Notes: generated from the letters alone by a model not told the origin. A stretch of DNA of 22,229 bases from Pleurocapsa sp. MO_226.B13 (GCA_030064795.1 JASJEI010000351.1:1-22229); one strand, 5' to 3'. Numbered from the stretch's first letter, positions 1 to 9,691 are shown. Numbers and translations are program-made.

Positions 1-28
1 TCAAAATTCAAAATTCAAAATTCAAAAA
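1..28. repeat. TCAAAAT heptamer tandem repeat
   Basis: Nearly four head-to-tail copies of TCAAAAT open the window. Short tandem heptamers of this kind (STRR) are common in intergenic DNA of many cyanobacteria. The array may continue to the left, so its true length is unknown. Confidence 0.85.
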
Positions 29-89
29 CTAAACATAGTAGGGGTTTTAAGAATTTTAATTAATAAAAAATAATTTGCTATCTTTCTAG

Positions 90-185
90 CTAGTTTCGAG
101 AAATGGTATAAGGTTGAGCGAATTTCAGGTAAGGTTCGACTTGTTGTTTGAGCATAGCGATGTTTTGTCTGGCCACCACAGGATT
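90..185 (-). pseudogene. possible C-terminal remnant of an unknown gene
   Basis: On the minus strand an open stretch of about 31 codons runs from just after an in-frame TAA (186-188) to a TAG at 90-92. It reads like real protein, with a motif such as MLKQQVEPYLKFAQPY near its end, and has only GTG codons as possible starts. I do not recognise the family. It lies downstream of the petF terminator, so it is more likely a decayed gene tail than an expressed peptide. It could also be chance. Confidence 0.22.
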
Positions 186-211
186 TTAGTGAAAAAATGT
201 CCTAAAACTAA

Positions 212-242
212 AGAGACGCTCTAATTCTAATAGAACGCCTCT
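212..242 (-). terminator. intrinsic terminator downstream of petF
   Basis: On the minus strand a 12-bp stem (AGAGGCGTTCTA with TAGAGCGTCTCT, containing G-T pairs) closes a 7-nt loop and is followed by a T-rich stretch (TTAGTTTTAGG). It begins about 24 bases past the petF stop codon, where its terminator would be expected. Confidence 0.7.
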
Positions 243-265
243 TTTGCCGATAGTTTGAGACTTGT

Positions 266-948
<683 letters not shown>

Positions 949-1938
949 ATGGTTATTAAAGCGGTTGCGCCCCTAAAAGTTGGCATAGTAGGGACGGGAT
1001 ATGCAGCAAAAAAAAGAGCAGAAGCGATCGCAGCAGATCGTCGTGCTAAATTATTGGTAGTTACGGGCAATAGTCCTCAAAGAACAGCAGAATTTGCTCA
1101 AACCTATGGGATTGAAATCGTAGATTCCTGGACGAGACTAGTTAATCTACCCGAATTAGATTTGATTTTTGTCTGTACGATTAACCGAGACTGTGGGGCG
1201 ATCGCCCGTGCAGCAATATTAGCGGGTAAGCATGTAGTAGCAGAATATCCCCTGGCTTTAGAAGCTCAAGTAGCAGCAGAAATTATAGAATTGGCAAAGG
1301 TCAATCAAAAATTACTCCATGTAGAACATCTGGAAATCATTGGGGGTTTACACCAAGCTATTAAGCAGTGTCTGCCTCAAATTGGGGAAGTATTTTATGC
1401 TCGCTATAGCACCATCAGTTCTCAAAACCCCAGTGGCAATAGTTGGAAATACAACCGAGATACCTTTGGTTTTCCTTTAGCAGCAGCATTATCCCGCATA
1501 CATCGCTTGACCGATCTGTTGGGCAAGGTAGAAGCGGTTAACTGTCGTAATCGTTATTGGAATCTGACTGACTCCAACTGTTTTACCGCTTGTCTGTGTA
1601 ATGCTCGGCTCGTTTTTAACAATGGCGCGATCGCGGAAATCACTTATGGCAAGGGAAATATTTTTCATCACAGCGATCGTACCTGGGAAATCTGGGGAGA
1701 AGGAGGAACGATTTTATTTACAGGCGAAAAAGGAAAATTAATTAAAGATCGAGAACCAACCGAAATTTCTGTTCCTTCCCGTCGAGGCTTATTTGCCAAA
1801 GATACAGCTATGGTTTTGGATTATTTATTCGAGGCAAAACCCCTTTATGTTCGACCCCAGGCAAGTCTTGATGCTCTAAAAGTAGCAAATGCAGCCGAAA
1901 AATCTTCATTACTAGGTCGAACAGTCGATTTGAACTAA
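949..1938 (+). CDS. bvdR: biliverdin reductase (Gfo/Idh/MocA fold)
   Basis: This enzyme reduces biliverdin IX-alpha to bilirubin with NAD(P)H in the cytosol. The 329-residue protein has an N-terminal Rossmann fold with GIVGTGYAA (residues 12-20) and a second domain containing the YARYSTI and GFPLAAALSRI segments. From memory it resembles Synechocystis BvdR closely, sharing VGIVGTGYAA, EYPLAL, LLHVEH, GEVFYARYSTI and SRRGLF, rather than generic sugar dehydrogenases of the superfamily. The EYPLAL segment (about residue 99) replaces the EKP motif of sugar-oxidising members. The start ATG has no clear Shine-Dalgarno sequence. A receptor gene follows on the same strand after about 117 bases, so co-transcription is possible. 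In cyanobacteria BvdR competes with PcyA for biliverdin; that point is general knowledge. Confidence 0.9.
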   Translation: MVIKAVAPLKVGIVGTGYAAKKRAEAIAADRRAKLLVVTGNSPQRTAEFAQTYGIEIVDSWTRLVNLPELDLIFVCTINRDCGAIARAAILAGKHVVAEYPLALEAQVAAEIIELAKVNQKLLHVEHLEIIGGLHQAIKQCLPQIGEVFYARYSTISSQNPSGNSWKYNRDTFGFPLAAALSRIHRLTDLLGKVEAVNCRNRYWNLTDSNCFTACLCNARLVFNNGAIAEITYGKGNIFHHSDRTWEIWGEGGTILFTGEKGKLIKDREPTEISVPSRRGLFAKDTAMVLDYLFEAKPLYVRPQASLDALKVANAAEKSSLLGRTVDLN

Positions 1939-2055
1939 TTTAAGTTTATCTATAATTTATCGTGGTTCTAGTAACTTATGTAACATAATAAACAATCTAA
2001 AGTTCTAATGGCTAAATAGCAATAGCTAATAAAATCAGATCTTGTAAGTGTTTTT

Positions 2056-4839
2056 GTGACTGCCAAACTTACGCTGCGTAAATTAATGACTTATCAAAAT
2101 TCTACGAATTCTTCATCCAAAGATAACCAGACGCTCGAACAAACAAAAATTCTTCCTCCTGTACCTGCTAATTTTCCTCCCTCGAAACAACCGATTAAAA
2201 GATCGACAGGTTTAAGTCTGAGAGCTAAAGTAGTTTTGATAGCGATCGCTTTGGGGGTAATTCCCGTAACTATAATTGGTGCAATTACCTACAAAGTTAC
2301 CGAAAGTCATCTTAGCCGACAGATTAATCACACCCAGCGCGATCGCACTCACCATCTGTCTAAGATGTTCGAGAGATTTGTGATTAGTCGTGCTAACGAA
2401 GCAGAAACTTTGGCAACTAGTCCGATATTTACTAATCCTAACGTGATTTCAACGGTTACTCTCAAGCAAAAAAAAGCAGCTTTAGATGCTTTTCAAGATC
2501 GGACAGGATTTTATGACAGTATTGTTTATTTAGATCTCCAAGGAAATCCTCTGTTTCAAAGTCAAACAGAACATCCATTAAGAGGAAATTACAGCGATCG
2601 CCAATATTTTCAAAAGGCGATCGAAGATAAAAAAACTACCCTCAATGAAGTTGGTATATCTAGCTTGACAGGAAAACCCAGAGTTGAATTTGCCGTCCCT
2701 GTTAAAAACGCCTGGACGGATCGGGTGATTGGTATATTGCGGTTTAAAATCCCCAGCGAGCAGATTATCCCCTTACTTGCCAGCTATGCTAAGCCAGAGG
2801 AACAGTGGCATCTAATTAATACTCAAGGTCTATTTTTTGCCAGTACTATAAACAATTTAGAGAACCGACCTCTTGCTACTTATTTTCCGCAACTGCAACA
2901 GGCTCATCTGAGCAAACAAACGGTAACAGATTTGGTGGATAGTCCCGAAGATTTCGAGCGACAGCAAATAATCAATTATGTACCGATTAAAGTCGGTGCC
3001 ATCAATCCCGACCTCAATCTGGGAACGGCGATCGCCCTAGATACAGACGTGGCTTTTGAAACCCTCAAACCCCTGCGCTGGATTTATTTTGCAGGAACGA
3101 TTGCTACTGCTCTTATAGTTGGTTCGATTGCAGGTTTTTTAGCCAATCGGATTGTACAGCCATTGCTTAGGTTGACTGCTGCGGTTGGCGAAATCAGTCA
3201 AGGAAAACTCGACACCAGAATTAAACTAGATCGTCTTGACGAACTAGCTTTGTTGGGCGAGCAAATCAACGACATGGCTCAGCAATTAGATCTCGCGCTC
3301 CAGCGTCAGAAGACTATTGCTAGAACCTCTGAACTGATGGCAAGAATGGCTCAAGCACGAAGTTCTAGAGAACTACAGTTGCCCTTTAGTTTATTTCTAT
3401 CTGAAGTTAGGCACTTAATCAAATCCGACCGCCTGATTTTTTATCAATTTGACCCGAAATGGCAGGGAACGGTAATTGCCGAATCTGTCGCTCAAGGTTT
3501 TCCCCGCACTTTGGGAGCGCAGTTTGAAGACCCCTGTTTTGCCCAAGAGTACGTCAGAAAATATCAGCGCGGTCGAATTCAGTCAGTGACTAATATCTAT
3601 CAGGCTAATCTCAGTAAATGTCATCTCCAACAATTAGAACCCTATAGCGTTAAAGCTAGCTTAGTCTTGCCAGTGATTATCGAGCGTTCGGCAATCCCCG
3701 AATCGCAACAGCTAATTGGCTTGTTGATTGCCCATCAATGTTCTGACCCGAGAATTTGGTCGCAATCGGATGTGGACTATCTACAGCAGACTGCTTATCA
3801 GTTAGCAATGGTGTTGCGGGGGTATATTGACCACAGAGAGGAAAACTCGCACAAAACTGGAATTCAAAAAGACCTAGCTCTAATACTGAGTCGGGTTCAA
3901 GATCTGGCTCAAGGCGATCTGGGTATCGATCCCGCCAGCAACGCTTCCTCAAAAAGCGATCTAGTTAAATCTTTTGACAGCGCGATCGATAATTTGCGCC
4001 GAGCGATCGCCGAAATTCAAACTCCTACCAAACAAATAAATACAGAGCTGATCGATAGTAAACGCGATTTGACGGACTTAAAAGACCGCTTAAAACAACA
4101 AACCAATCAACTAGCTTTGATTTTTGCCTTCATCGAGCAAATGGCTGAATCCGTTGCAGAAATAACCTCTCATGTTAGCTCCGCATCGGAAACGGTAAAC
4201 TGCGTAGTCACCGATCTTGAATCGGAAAAAATTAACTTTAGTCGGGCGATCGCTTTTATGTCTCATCTAGAGACAAATATCCGTAACAATACCAACAGGG
4301 TTAAAAGCCTTGACGCTGCCTCCCAGAAAATGACTAAAGTAATTGGTTCGATTAGAAAGATTAATTTACGAGCTAGTCTCTTGGTCAGCAAACTCAGCAA
4401 GCGCATTCCCGAAGAATTAGATAATTCTGCCTTGAGTCTCAAAGAAGAGGTGCAATCTATTCAACAGTCAATTGCTGCTACTAAGGAATTAGAAAATGTG
4501 GTGCGTACCATTGACAATGAAATTGCCGAGGTTTTAAGGGAATATCAAGGTAGCGAAAATCAATTAGAACAAGAAAATTATCTGGTAGCTAATACTGGCG
4601 AAAGCTTGGAACAAATCATTAAAATTACTAAAAATGCCCAGCAGCACTTATTTTCTTTGGTAAACCTGACCAATATGCAGTCTCAGACTTCTCAAAAGAT
4701 TAATAATCTTCAAGGCGAATTAAAGGCAACTTCTACATCGATTGCGATTTTAAGCGATCGGGCTATAGATTCTCTCGAATCAACAACTCTTACTGCTAAG
4801 GATTTAGAAAACGTAGTCAACTTTTTCAAATTAGAGTGA
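2056..4839 (+). CDS. membrane dCache-HAMP-GAF receptor with degenerate MCP signalling domain
   Basis: A 927-residue inner-membrane sensor. Order: disordered N-terminus, TM1 (about 58-80), a large periplasmic double-Cache-like domain (about 82-335, with QGNPLFQS and YSDRQYFQKA), TM2 (about 342-364), HAMP (361-413), GAF (about 438-590), a second weak HAMP-like segment (605-653), then a long helical region. The GAF has Cys494 in EDPCF and Cys522 in KCH, 28 residues apart, as in DXCF cyanobacteriochromes, so bilin binding is plausible but unproven. Residues 660-927 follow the PilJ/PixJ-type MCP pattern (NLTNMQSQTSQ, ATKELENVVRTI, final KDLENVVNFFKLE), but the conserved hairpin tip (about 762-812) has lost the RAGE-GRGFAVVA signature. 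The start is uncertain: GTG 2056 gives the longest frame and ATG 2086 is equally plausible; neither has a clear ribosome binding site. Confidence 0.88.
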   Translation: MTAKLTLRKLMTYQNSTNSSSKDNQTLEQTKILPPVPANFPPSKQPIKRSTGLSLRAKVVLIAIALGVIPVTIIGAITYKVTESHLSRQINHTQRDRTHHLSKMFERFVISRANEAETLATSPIFTNPNVISTVTLKQKKAALDAFQDRTGFYDSIVYLDLQGNPLFQSQTEHPLRGNYSDRQYFQKAIEDKKTTLNEVGISSLTGKPRVEFAVPVKNAWTDRVIGILRFKIPSEQIIPLLASYAKPEEQWHLINTQGLFFASTINNLENRPLATYFPQLQQAHLSKQTVTDLVDSPEDFERQQIINYVPIKVGAINPDLNLGTAIALDTDVAFETLKPLRWIYFAGTIATALIVGSIAGFLANRIVQPLLRLTAAVGEISQGKLDTRIKLDRLDELALLGEQINDMAQQLDLALQRQKTIARTSELMARMAQARSSRELQLPFSLFLSEVRHLIKSDRLIFYQFDPKWQGTVIAESVAQGFPRTLGAQFEDPCFAQEYVRKYQRGRIQSVTNIYQANLSKCHLQQLEPYSVKASLVLPVIIERSAIPESQQLIGLLIAHQCSDPRIWSQSDVDYLQQTAYQLAMVLRGYIDHREENSHKTGIQKDLALILSRVQDLAQGDLGIDPASNASSKSDLVKSFDSAIDNLRRAIAEIQTPTKQINTELIDSKRDLTDLKDRLKQQTNQLALIFAFIEQMAESVAEITSHVSSASETVNCVVTDLESEKINFSRAIAFMSHLETNIRNNTNRVKSLDAASQKMTKVIGSIRKINLRASLLVSKLSKRIPEELDNSALSLKEEVQSIQQSIAATKELENVVRTIDNEIAEVLREYQGSENQLEQENYLVANTGESLEQIIKITKNAQQHLFSLVNLTNMQSQTSQKINNLQGELKATSTSIAILSDRAIDSLESTTLTAKDLENVVNFFKLE

Positions 4840-4894
4840 CAGGTACACCGCATTCCGCAGTCAAAAATTAACTAAACAAGGTTTAATTAACGGC

Positions 4895-5026
4895 TTAAGT
4901 TTTTCCGACATATAGAGCCACCTTGACCATATTTCCCTGACCAATTTCCTCGCGTTTTAATTCCTTAGTTTCTCGAGCGCGAATTTCTCTGATTTCTATT
5001 TCAAGATAAGATAAAGCGATCGCTGC
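4895..5026 (-). pseudogene. possible C-terminal gene remnant, charged helical peptide
   Basis: On the minus strand, 43 sense codons run from just after a TAA (5027-5029) to a TAA at 4895-4897. The peptide is protein-like: a highly charged helix (LEIEIREIRARETKELKREE) followed by NMVKVALYVGKT. There is no usable ATG at its beginning, and it begins over a HIP1 site. It looks like the surviving tail of an inactivated gene in the debris between two convergent genes. I do not recognise the family. Confidence 0.3.
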
Positions 5027-5059
5027 TTACTACCCTTCAATAATGTAAGAAAGTAGATT

Positions 5060-5215
5060 CATCTAGCGGTGCGACCCCGCGGAATCTTCGATCCGCAAGG
5101 GAACGCCCTAAAGGATTAGTTGCGGCGAACTATGCGCCTTACTTTCGGTCACGCACCAAGACACTGCGTTAATCTGTGTGAATCTGTGGACTTTATTATG
5201 GTTGTCTGTCTCAGA
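5060..5215. repeat. intergenic repeat-like debris
   Basis: GC-richer, non-coding DNA between convergent genes. It contains GAACGCCCTAAAGGATTAG (5101-5119), a 19-mer found again exactly at 14830-14848, and a small hairpin GCGGA/TCCGC just upstream of it (about 5090). The text around ATCTGTGTGAATCTGTGGA reads like a dispersed repeat. The rest of the 4840-5246 spacer holds only the remnant at 4895-5026. Confidence 0.45.
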
Positions 5216-5246
5216 AAGAACAATGAAAACCACTATATAAACCAGA

Positions 5247-6368
5247 CTAACAATCCAATATATCCATCACATACTCACCTTGATTAACACACTGGTTAGT
5301 AGAAATATCAAAAACTATTCCCGCTGTCTCTGTCCGAACATCTATTATTGTTGGTGCTTTTCCTTGTTTGTTAAAACTGAGAATTTGATAGATTAAATCC
5401 CCTGGCTGTACTTTGGTTTTTAAGGGCAATCTGGATTGAATCATACCACCAGCAGTAGCATAGTAACTTTTGACTTTGCTTCTAGGTACTACGGTTATTT
5501 CTGCTGTTTGTAGGGGTTGAGGTAAAGCTAAAATCTGTTTGTAGGCTAGATAGTTAGTAATTCCTGCTAATCCTTTCCCTACCGAATTAGGATTCATCTT
5601 CATTCCTGCACCCAATTCTAGAGTCCAAGACTCCAAATCGAATTGAACTTTTCTGCCGAGACTGGCTAACTCTCTTTCCAAAGCCAACCAAGGTTTCAAA
5701 AACGCTTCGTCAAAAGCATCACCATCATACTCATCCATCGTGATGCCATATTCGAGCAGCAGATACTTAGCACTCTTTATCTTCTCCTTAAAGCCAAAAG
5801 TATAGTCCACTGCCTGATTGCTAGAACTATGAATATCAATAACATAATCCGCATCCAAACACAAAGACTGTAGCCGATCGCGATATTGATAGCTGAGAGG
5901 TACGCTACTTGGTCGATTGATGTTTTCGCGTTCTTCTTGCCAAGCCTGTTGAATTCTAGCTAAATAATTACTTCTAATTACCTCTGGCTTGAGTTTGAGT
6001 TGAGATTTGGCAAACTCATTGAGATCCTCTACTTGCTTTTCATAGTCCCAAAAAATCCGATTCCAGTTTTTACCATCGTAACTATTAAATCTACCCGTCG
6101 AAAAGAAATGCGATCGCTGGTTTACTCCCAAAGGGTTACAGACAGGTACGAGCCAAATTTCTCCCTGTAGTTGCGATCGCTCTAAACCACTCAAAAACTC
6201 AATTAACTGTTGAATCACTGCATTGCCAACAATTTCTGCACCATGAAGATTAGCCTGAATATATGCCTTCTTTCCAGGGCGATCGCCGACAAACTTATAC
6301 ACCTGTAATGACAAAACATCACCAGAAGCTAATTGAAATAAATCTATGGTTGAAATATTAGGAAGCAT
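5247..6368 (-). CDS. succinylglutamate desuccinylase/aspartoacylase-family zinc hydrolase
   Basis: A 373-residue soluble enzyme of the AstE/AspA branch of the M14-like zinc peptidases, which cleave N-acyl amino acids or similar amides. Visible active-site elements: His42 and Glu45 in NLHGAE (zinc ligands), NPLGVNQR (about 78-85, substrate-carboxylate region), His180 in VIDIHSSS (third ligand), and Glu251 in TLELGAG (candidate catalytic glutamate). A C-terminal beta domain (about 290-373) is typical of the long bacterial form. The substrate is unknown: no arginine-succinyl genes lie nearby, so an AST pathway role is not supported. The ATG at 6368 lacks a strong ribosome binding site. It lies downstream of the TPR gene on the same strand, after about 67 bases, and could be co-transcribed with it. 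Confidence 0.85.
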   Translation of the reverse strand: MLPNISTIDLFQLASGDVLSLQVYKFVGDRPGKKAYIQANLHGAEIVGNAVIQQLIEFLSGLERSQLQGEIWLVPVCNPLGVNQRSHFFSTGRFNSYDGKNWNRIFWDYEKQVEDLNEFAKSQLKLKPEVIRSNYLARIQQAWQEERENINRPSSVPLSYQYRDRLQSLCLDADYVIDIHSSSNQAVDYTFGFKEKIKSAKYLLLEYGITMDEYDGDAFDEAFLKPWLALERELASLGRKVQFDLESWTLELGAGMKMNPNSVGKGLAGITNYLAYKQILALPQPLQTAEITVVPRSKVKSYYATAGGMIQSRLPLKTKVQPGDLIYQILSFNKQGKAPTIIDVRTETAGIVFDISTNQCVNQGEYVMDILDC

Positions 6369-6435
6369 AATGCCAGATTCAGATTATCTATTTTAAAACT
6401 AAGTCTCCTCTTGACCACAAAAAACCTTATCAGTT

Positions 6436-7413
6436 TCAAAGGCGATCGCGTTCGATATCGTAGATTGCTTTTTCCCAGTACCAAGCATCAGCTTTACCTG
6501 GGTAGCGTTGCATCAATCGTTCTACTAAGCTTTGAGCAATATTCCAGTTACCTACCAAAACATAAAGTCGATTTTGGAGAGCATTTTGAGGATGACTGGT
6601 ACGAACCAGTTGAGGAATATCGGCTCGTTGAAACGTCGAAGTCTCTTGGTAAACTCGATCCAGCTTCAGTTCCAAACAACGTATTACCAACTTTTCTGCT
6701 TCAGCAAGATTTCCCTGAGAACGAAAACACTCGGCTGCTTTTTGCCAATCTTGTTGAGCTTGAGTATATTCTCCTAATTCAAGACCAATATCACCCCGAT
6801 ACTGATAAGCAAGAGCATCATAAGGATCGAGTTTAATCAGCCAATTGCAGTCCCGAAAAGCCTCTCCTAAATTACCTTGGTTGATTTTTTGCTGTACCTG
6901 TTGGAGAAATGCTTGATTGGTAACTCCGCCTTGGGCTTCAATTTTTTGTTGTTCGATTTGGCGAATACGGGCAATGCAAAAACGACAGCTTTCTTTATCT
7001 TGACGTGCCAGATAAATTTTTCCTGCTTGTTTGAGATAGTCGATCGCCCGATCGTATTCCTTGAGCCTGATACAAATATTAGCCCGTAGTTTATAGGCGC
7101 GATCGCAATTGGGATCGAGACTAAAGATAACCTGGAGATCGATAATACTGCTTTGAAGATTATCCACAGCCAAAAATGCCGTAGCCCGACTGAGATAAAC
7201 TTCTACCTGGCGCGAATCTAGATTTAGACTTCGATCGTAATCAGCGATCGCCCGTTCGCTCTCACCCGAATCATAATAAGCTAAACCCCGACGATAATAA
7301 GCTTCTGGAGATTGTTCGTTAACTGCGATCGCCCGATTAAATAAAGCAATAGCTGTTTGATAATCACCATTTTTCGCTAAAGTAATACCCTGCTGCAAAA
7401 ATTCCCGTTCCAT
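6436..7413 (-). CDS. tetratricopeptide repeat protein
   Basis: A soluble helical-repeat scaffold of about 325 residues with no signal peptide or membrane segment. Consecutive TPR units are clear in the first 110 residues, with motifs such as AIALFNRAIAVNEQSPEAYYRRGLA shortened here to their consensus positions (W/L4, G8, Y11, A20, P32), followed by a linker (GKIYLARQDKESCRF) and more repeats around DPYDALAYQYRGDIGLELGEY. Such proteins mediate protein-protein contacts; the partner is unknown. I place the start at ATG 7413 (MEREFLQQ), since the frame upstream opens only with TTG at 7428. Gene order suggests transcription with the downstream zinc hydrolase. Confidence 0.85.
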   Translation of the reverse strand: MEREFLQQGITLAKNGDYQTAIALFNRAIAVNEQSPEAYYRRGLAYYDSGESERAIADYDRSLNLDSRQVEVYLSRATAFLAVDNLQSSIIDLQVIFSLDPNCDRAYKLRANICIRLKEYDRAIDYLKQAGKIYLARQDKESCRFCIARIRQIEQQKIEAQGGVTNQAFLQQVQQKINQGNLGEAFRDCNWLIKLDPYDALAYQYRGDIGLELGEYTQAQQDWQKAAECFRSQGNLAEAEKLVIRCLELKLDRVYQETSTFQRADIPQLVRTSHPQNALQNRLYVLVGNWNIAQSLVERLMQRYPGKADAWYWEKAIYDIERDRL

Positions 7414-7480
7414 ATCGCCAACGAACAATCAACATCGAACAATTACCAGTATAGAAAATTCAACTAAATAGGAATTAGTA

Positions 7481-7508
7481 GTTCGGAGTTCGGAGTTCGG
7501 AATTCGGA
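7481..7508. repeat. GTTCGGA heptamer tandem repeat (4 units)
   Basis: Four head-to-tail heptamers, three GTTCGGA and one ATTCGGA, sit in the divergent spacer between the TPR gene and chlD. This is a classic cyanobacterial STRR. Confidence 0.9.
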
Positions 7509-7521
7509 GTTAGTTGTACTT

Positions 7522-7560
7522 CCTTGTTCCTTATTCCTTGTTCCTTGTTCCTTGTTCCTT
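7522..7560. repeat. CCTTGTT heptamer tandem repeat (5.5 units)
   Basis: Five full heptamers, CCTTGTT with one CCTTATT, plus a partial unit. It lies 13 bases after the GTTCGGA array and about 100 bases upstream of the chlD start. Two unrelated heptamer arrays are thus adjacent in one promoter-bearing spacer. Confidence 0.9.
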
Positions 7561-7660
7561 CTCCTCTACTTATACTCAACACTTCCCTAGTCTCCTTAAA
7601 TAGATTACAGTTAAAAGTCTAAGTCTTATTACCCAAACCGAATTCATTTAGGCGATCGCC

Positions 7661-9691
7661 ATGTCTGCTGTAACTACCGCACCCAAAAACTTAAATTTTC
7701 CCTTAACTGCTATTGTCGGACAAGAGGCAATCAAGCTCGCTTTACTCTTAGCTGCTGTCGATCCAGAACTTGGAGGGGTGGCGATCGCTGGTCGTCGGGG
7801 AACGGCTAAATCGGTGATGGCGAGGGCAATCTACAATCTTTTGCCTCCGATAGAAATTATCAAGGGTTCTCTCTACAATTGCGATCCGACTAAGCCCGAA
7901 GACTGGGATGACGATACTGTGATTAAATATGGCGATACAGCTACAGAAGATATCCCCACTCAAATTGTTCCCGCTCCTTTTGTGCAAATACCGATAGGAG
8001 TAACCGAAGATCGATTACTCGGTTCGGTAGATGTCGAAGAGTCAGTCAAGCGGGGTGAACCGATCTTTCAGCCAGGGTTACTAGCTCAAGCACATCGGGG
8101 AGTTTTATATATTGATGAAATTAATCTTTTAGACGACCAAATTGCCAATCAGTTATTGACAGTATTAACCGATGGACGCAATGTCATCGAACGAGAAGGG
8201 ATTAGTTTTCAGCATCCCTGTAAACCGATTTTAATTGCTACTTATAACCCCGAAGAGGGAGTCTTGCGGGAACATCTTTTAGATCGAATTGCGATCGCGC
8301 TTTCCGCCGATGGAGTTTTATCCCTAGAACAGAGGGTAGAAGCGGTTAATCAAGTAATCAGTTTTACTAACTCTCCCCAAGAATTTATTAACACTTATGC
8401 AGACAATCTTGATAATCTCAAAACCGATATCATCCTGGCGCGGGAATGGCTCAAGGAAGTTAAAATCACCCACGATCAAATACTCTATTTAGTACAGGAA
8501 GCGGTTAGGGGTTCGGTAGAAGGACATCGAGCGGAATTATTTGCGGTTAGGGTAGCCAAAGCTTGTGCGGCCTTAGACGGGAGAGATAATGTCACTGCCG
8601 ACGATCTGCGTAAAGCGGTAGAACTAGTTATTGTTCCCCGCGCTACCACCATTGAAGCACCACCCGAAGATGCACCCCAACCACCGCCACCACCACCGCA
8701 GCCACAACAACCCGATGACGAATCAGATCCAGATCGAGATGAGGACGAAGAGGAAGAACAGGAAGAAGAACAGGAGCAGGAACAAGAGCCTCCTGCTATT
8801 CCCGATGAGTTTATCTTTGATATTGAAGGGGTAGTTCTAGATCCTGAAGTACTGACTTTTGCTCAAACCATGCAGCGACAGGGTAAATCTGGGGCGCGGA
8901 GTCTAATTTTTTCTGAAGATCGGGGACGTTATATTAAGCCGATGATTCCCAAGGGTAAAGTAAAAAGAATTGCGGTAGATGCCACCCTGCGAACTGCTGC
9001 ACCCTATCAAAAAGCGAGAAGAGAACGCCACCCCAGCCGTCAAGTCATTGTCGAGCAAAGCGATATTCGTTCTAAACGCATGGCGCGCAAAGCAGGTTCG
9101 TTGATTGTCTTTGTCGTCGATGCTTCTGGTTCGATGGCACTAAATCGAATGCAGTCGGCAAAAGGAGCGGTAATGCGCTTGTTAACCGAAGCTTACGAAA
9201 ACCGCGACCAAATCTCTTTGATTCCCTTTAGAGGCGAACGAGCCGATGTCCTCTTGCCCCCTACTCGTTCGATTACTATGGCAAAAGGTAGGTTAGAAAC
9301 CTTGCCCTGTGGTGGTGGTTCTCCCCTGTCTCATGGTTTAACTCAGGCGGTAAACGTCGGTATTAACGCGCAGATGTCTGGGGATATTGGACAAGTGGTA
9401 ATTGTTGCTATTACCGATGGTCGAGGGAATATTCCTTTATCTCGCTCCTTGGGTGAACCTCCAGAGCCTGGAGCCGAAAAACCGAATATTAAAGAAGAAT
9501 TGCTCGATATTGCCAGAAAAATCAGAGCTACAGGTATTAAATTACTAGTGATTGATACAGAAAGCCGTTTTGTCTCTACTGGTTTTGCCAAGGAACTCGC
9601 CAAACAAGCGGGTGGTACGTATTATCATCTTCCCAAAGCTACAGATAGAGCGATCGCCGATATGGCAAGAGGGGCAATTTCTACTACCTAG
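7661..9691 (+). CDS. chlD: magnesium chelatase subunit D
   Basis: ChlD is the platform subunit of Mg-chelatase; with ChlI (AAA+ ATPase) and ChlH it inserts Mg2+ into protoporphyrin IX, the committed step to chlorophyll. The 676-residue protein shows an AAA+ domain with Walker A GRRGTAKS (44-51) and Walker B VLYIDE (148-153), then a proline-run and acidic linker (about 332-380), then a von Willebrand A integrin-like domain with the MIDAS motif DASGSMA (from Asp487). This domain order and length are diagnostic. The Walker A here is well preserved, although ChlD ATPase activity is generally considered weak or absent. The ATG follows a HIP1 palindrome; no strong ribosome binding site is seen. The low-complexity linker creates spurious frames that should be ignored. 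Confidence 0.97.
   Translation: MSAVTTAPKNLNFPLTAIVGQEAIKLALLLAAVDPELGGVAIAGRRGTAKSVMARAIYNLLPPIEIIKGSLYNCDPTKPEDWDDDTVIKYGDTATEDIPTQIVPAPFVQIPIGVTEDRLLGSVDVEESVKRGEPIFQPGLLAQAHRGVLYIDEINLLDDQIANQLLTVLTDGRNVIEREGISFQHPCKPILIATYNPEEGVLREHLLDRIAIALSADGVLSLEQRVEAVNQVISFTNSPQEFINTYADNLDNLKTDIILAREWLKEVKITHDQILYLVQEAVRGSVEGHRAELFAVRVAKACAALDGRDNVTADDLRKAVELVIVPRATTIEAPPEDAPQPPPPPPQPQQPDDESDPDRDEDEEEEQEEEQEQEQEPPAIPDEFIFDIEGVVLDPEVLTFAQTMQRQGKSGARSLIFSEDRGRYIKPMIPKGKVKRIAVDATLRTAAPYQKARRERHPSRQVIVEQSDIRSKRMARKAGSLIVFVVDASGSMALNRMQSAKGAVMRLLTEAYENRDQISLIPFRGERADVLLPPTRSITMAKGRLETLPCGGGSPLSHGLTQAVNVGINAQMSGDIGQVVIVAITDGRGNIPLSRSLGEPPEPGAEKPNIKEELLDIARKIRATGIKLLVIDTESRFVSTGFAKELAKQAGGTYYHLPKATDRAIADMARGAISTT

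Noticed and set aside
3677..3952. 91-codon minus-strand frame inside the first receptor gene
   Set aside because: It is antisense to a clearly conserved GAF region and has no family resemblance.
5060..5160. tRNA-like or structured RNA gene
   Set aside because: No cloverleaf, T-loop GTTC motif or anticodon arm could be fitted; the segment looks like repeat debris.
6411..6836. 141-codon plus-strand frame opposite the TPR gene
   Set aside because: It lies almost wholly antisense to the TPR gene, has no recognisable domain and no ribosome binding site, and its composition mirrors the opposite strand.
8631..8834. 67-codon frame inside chlD
   Set aside because: It is a frame-shifted reading of the proline-rich and acidic linker of ChlD and is low-complexity only.
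9343..9603. 86-codon minus-strand frame inside chlD
   Set aside because: It is a shadow of the VWA domain on the other strand.
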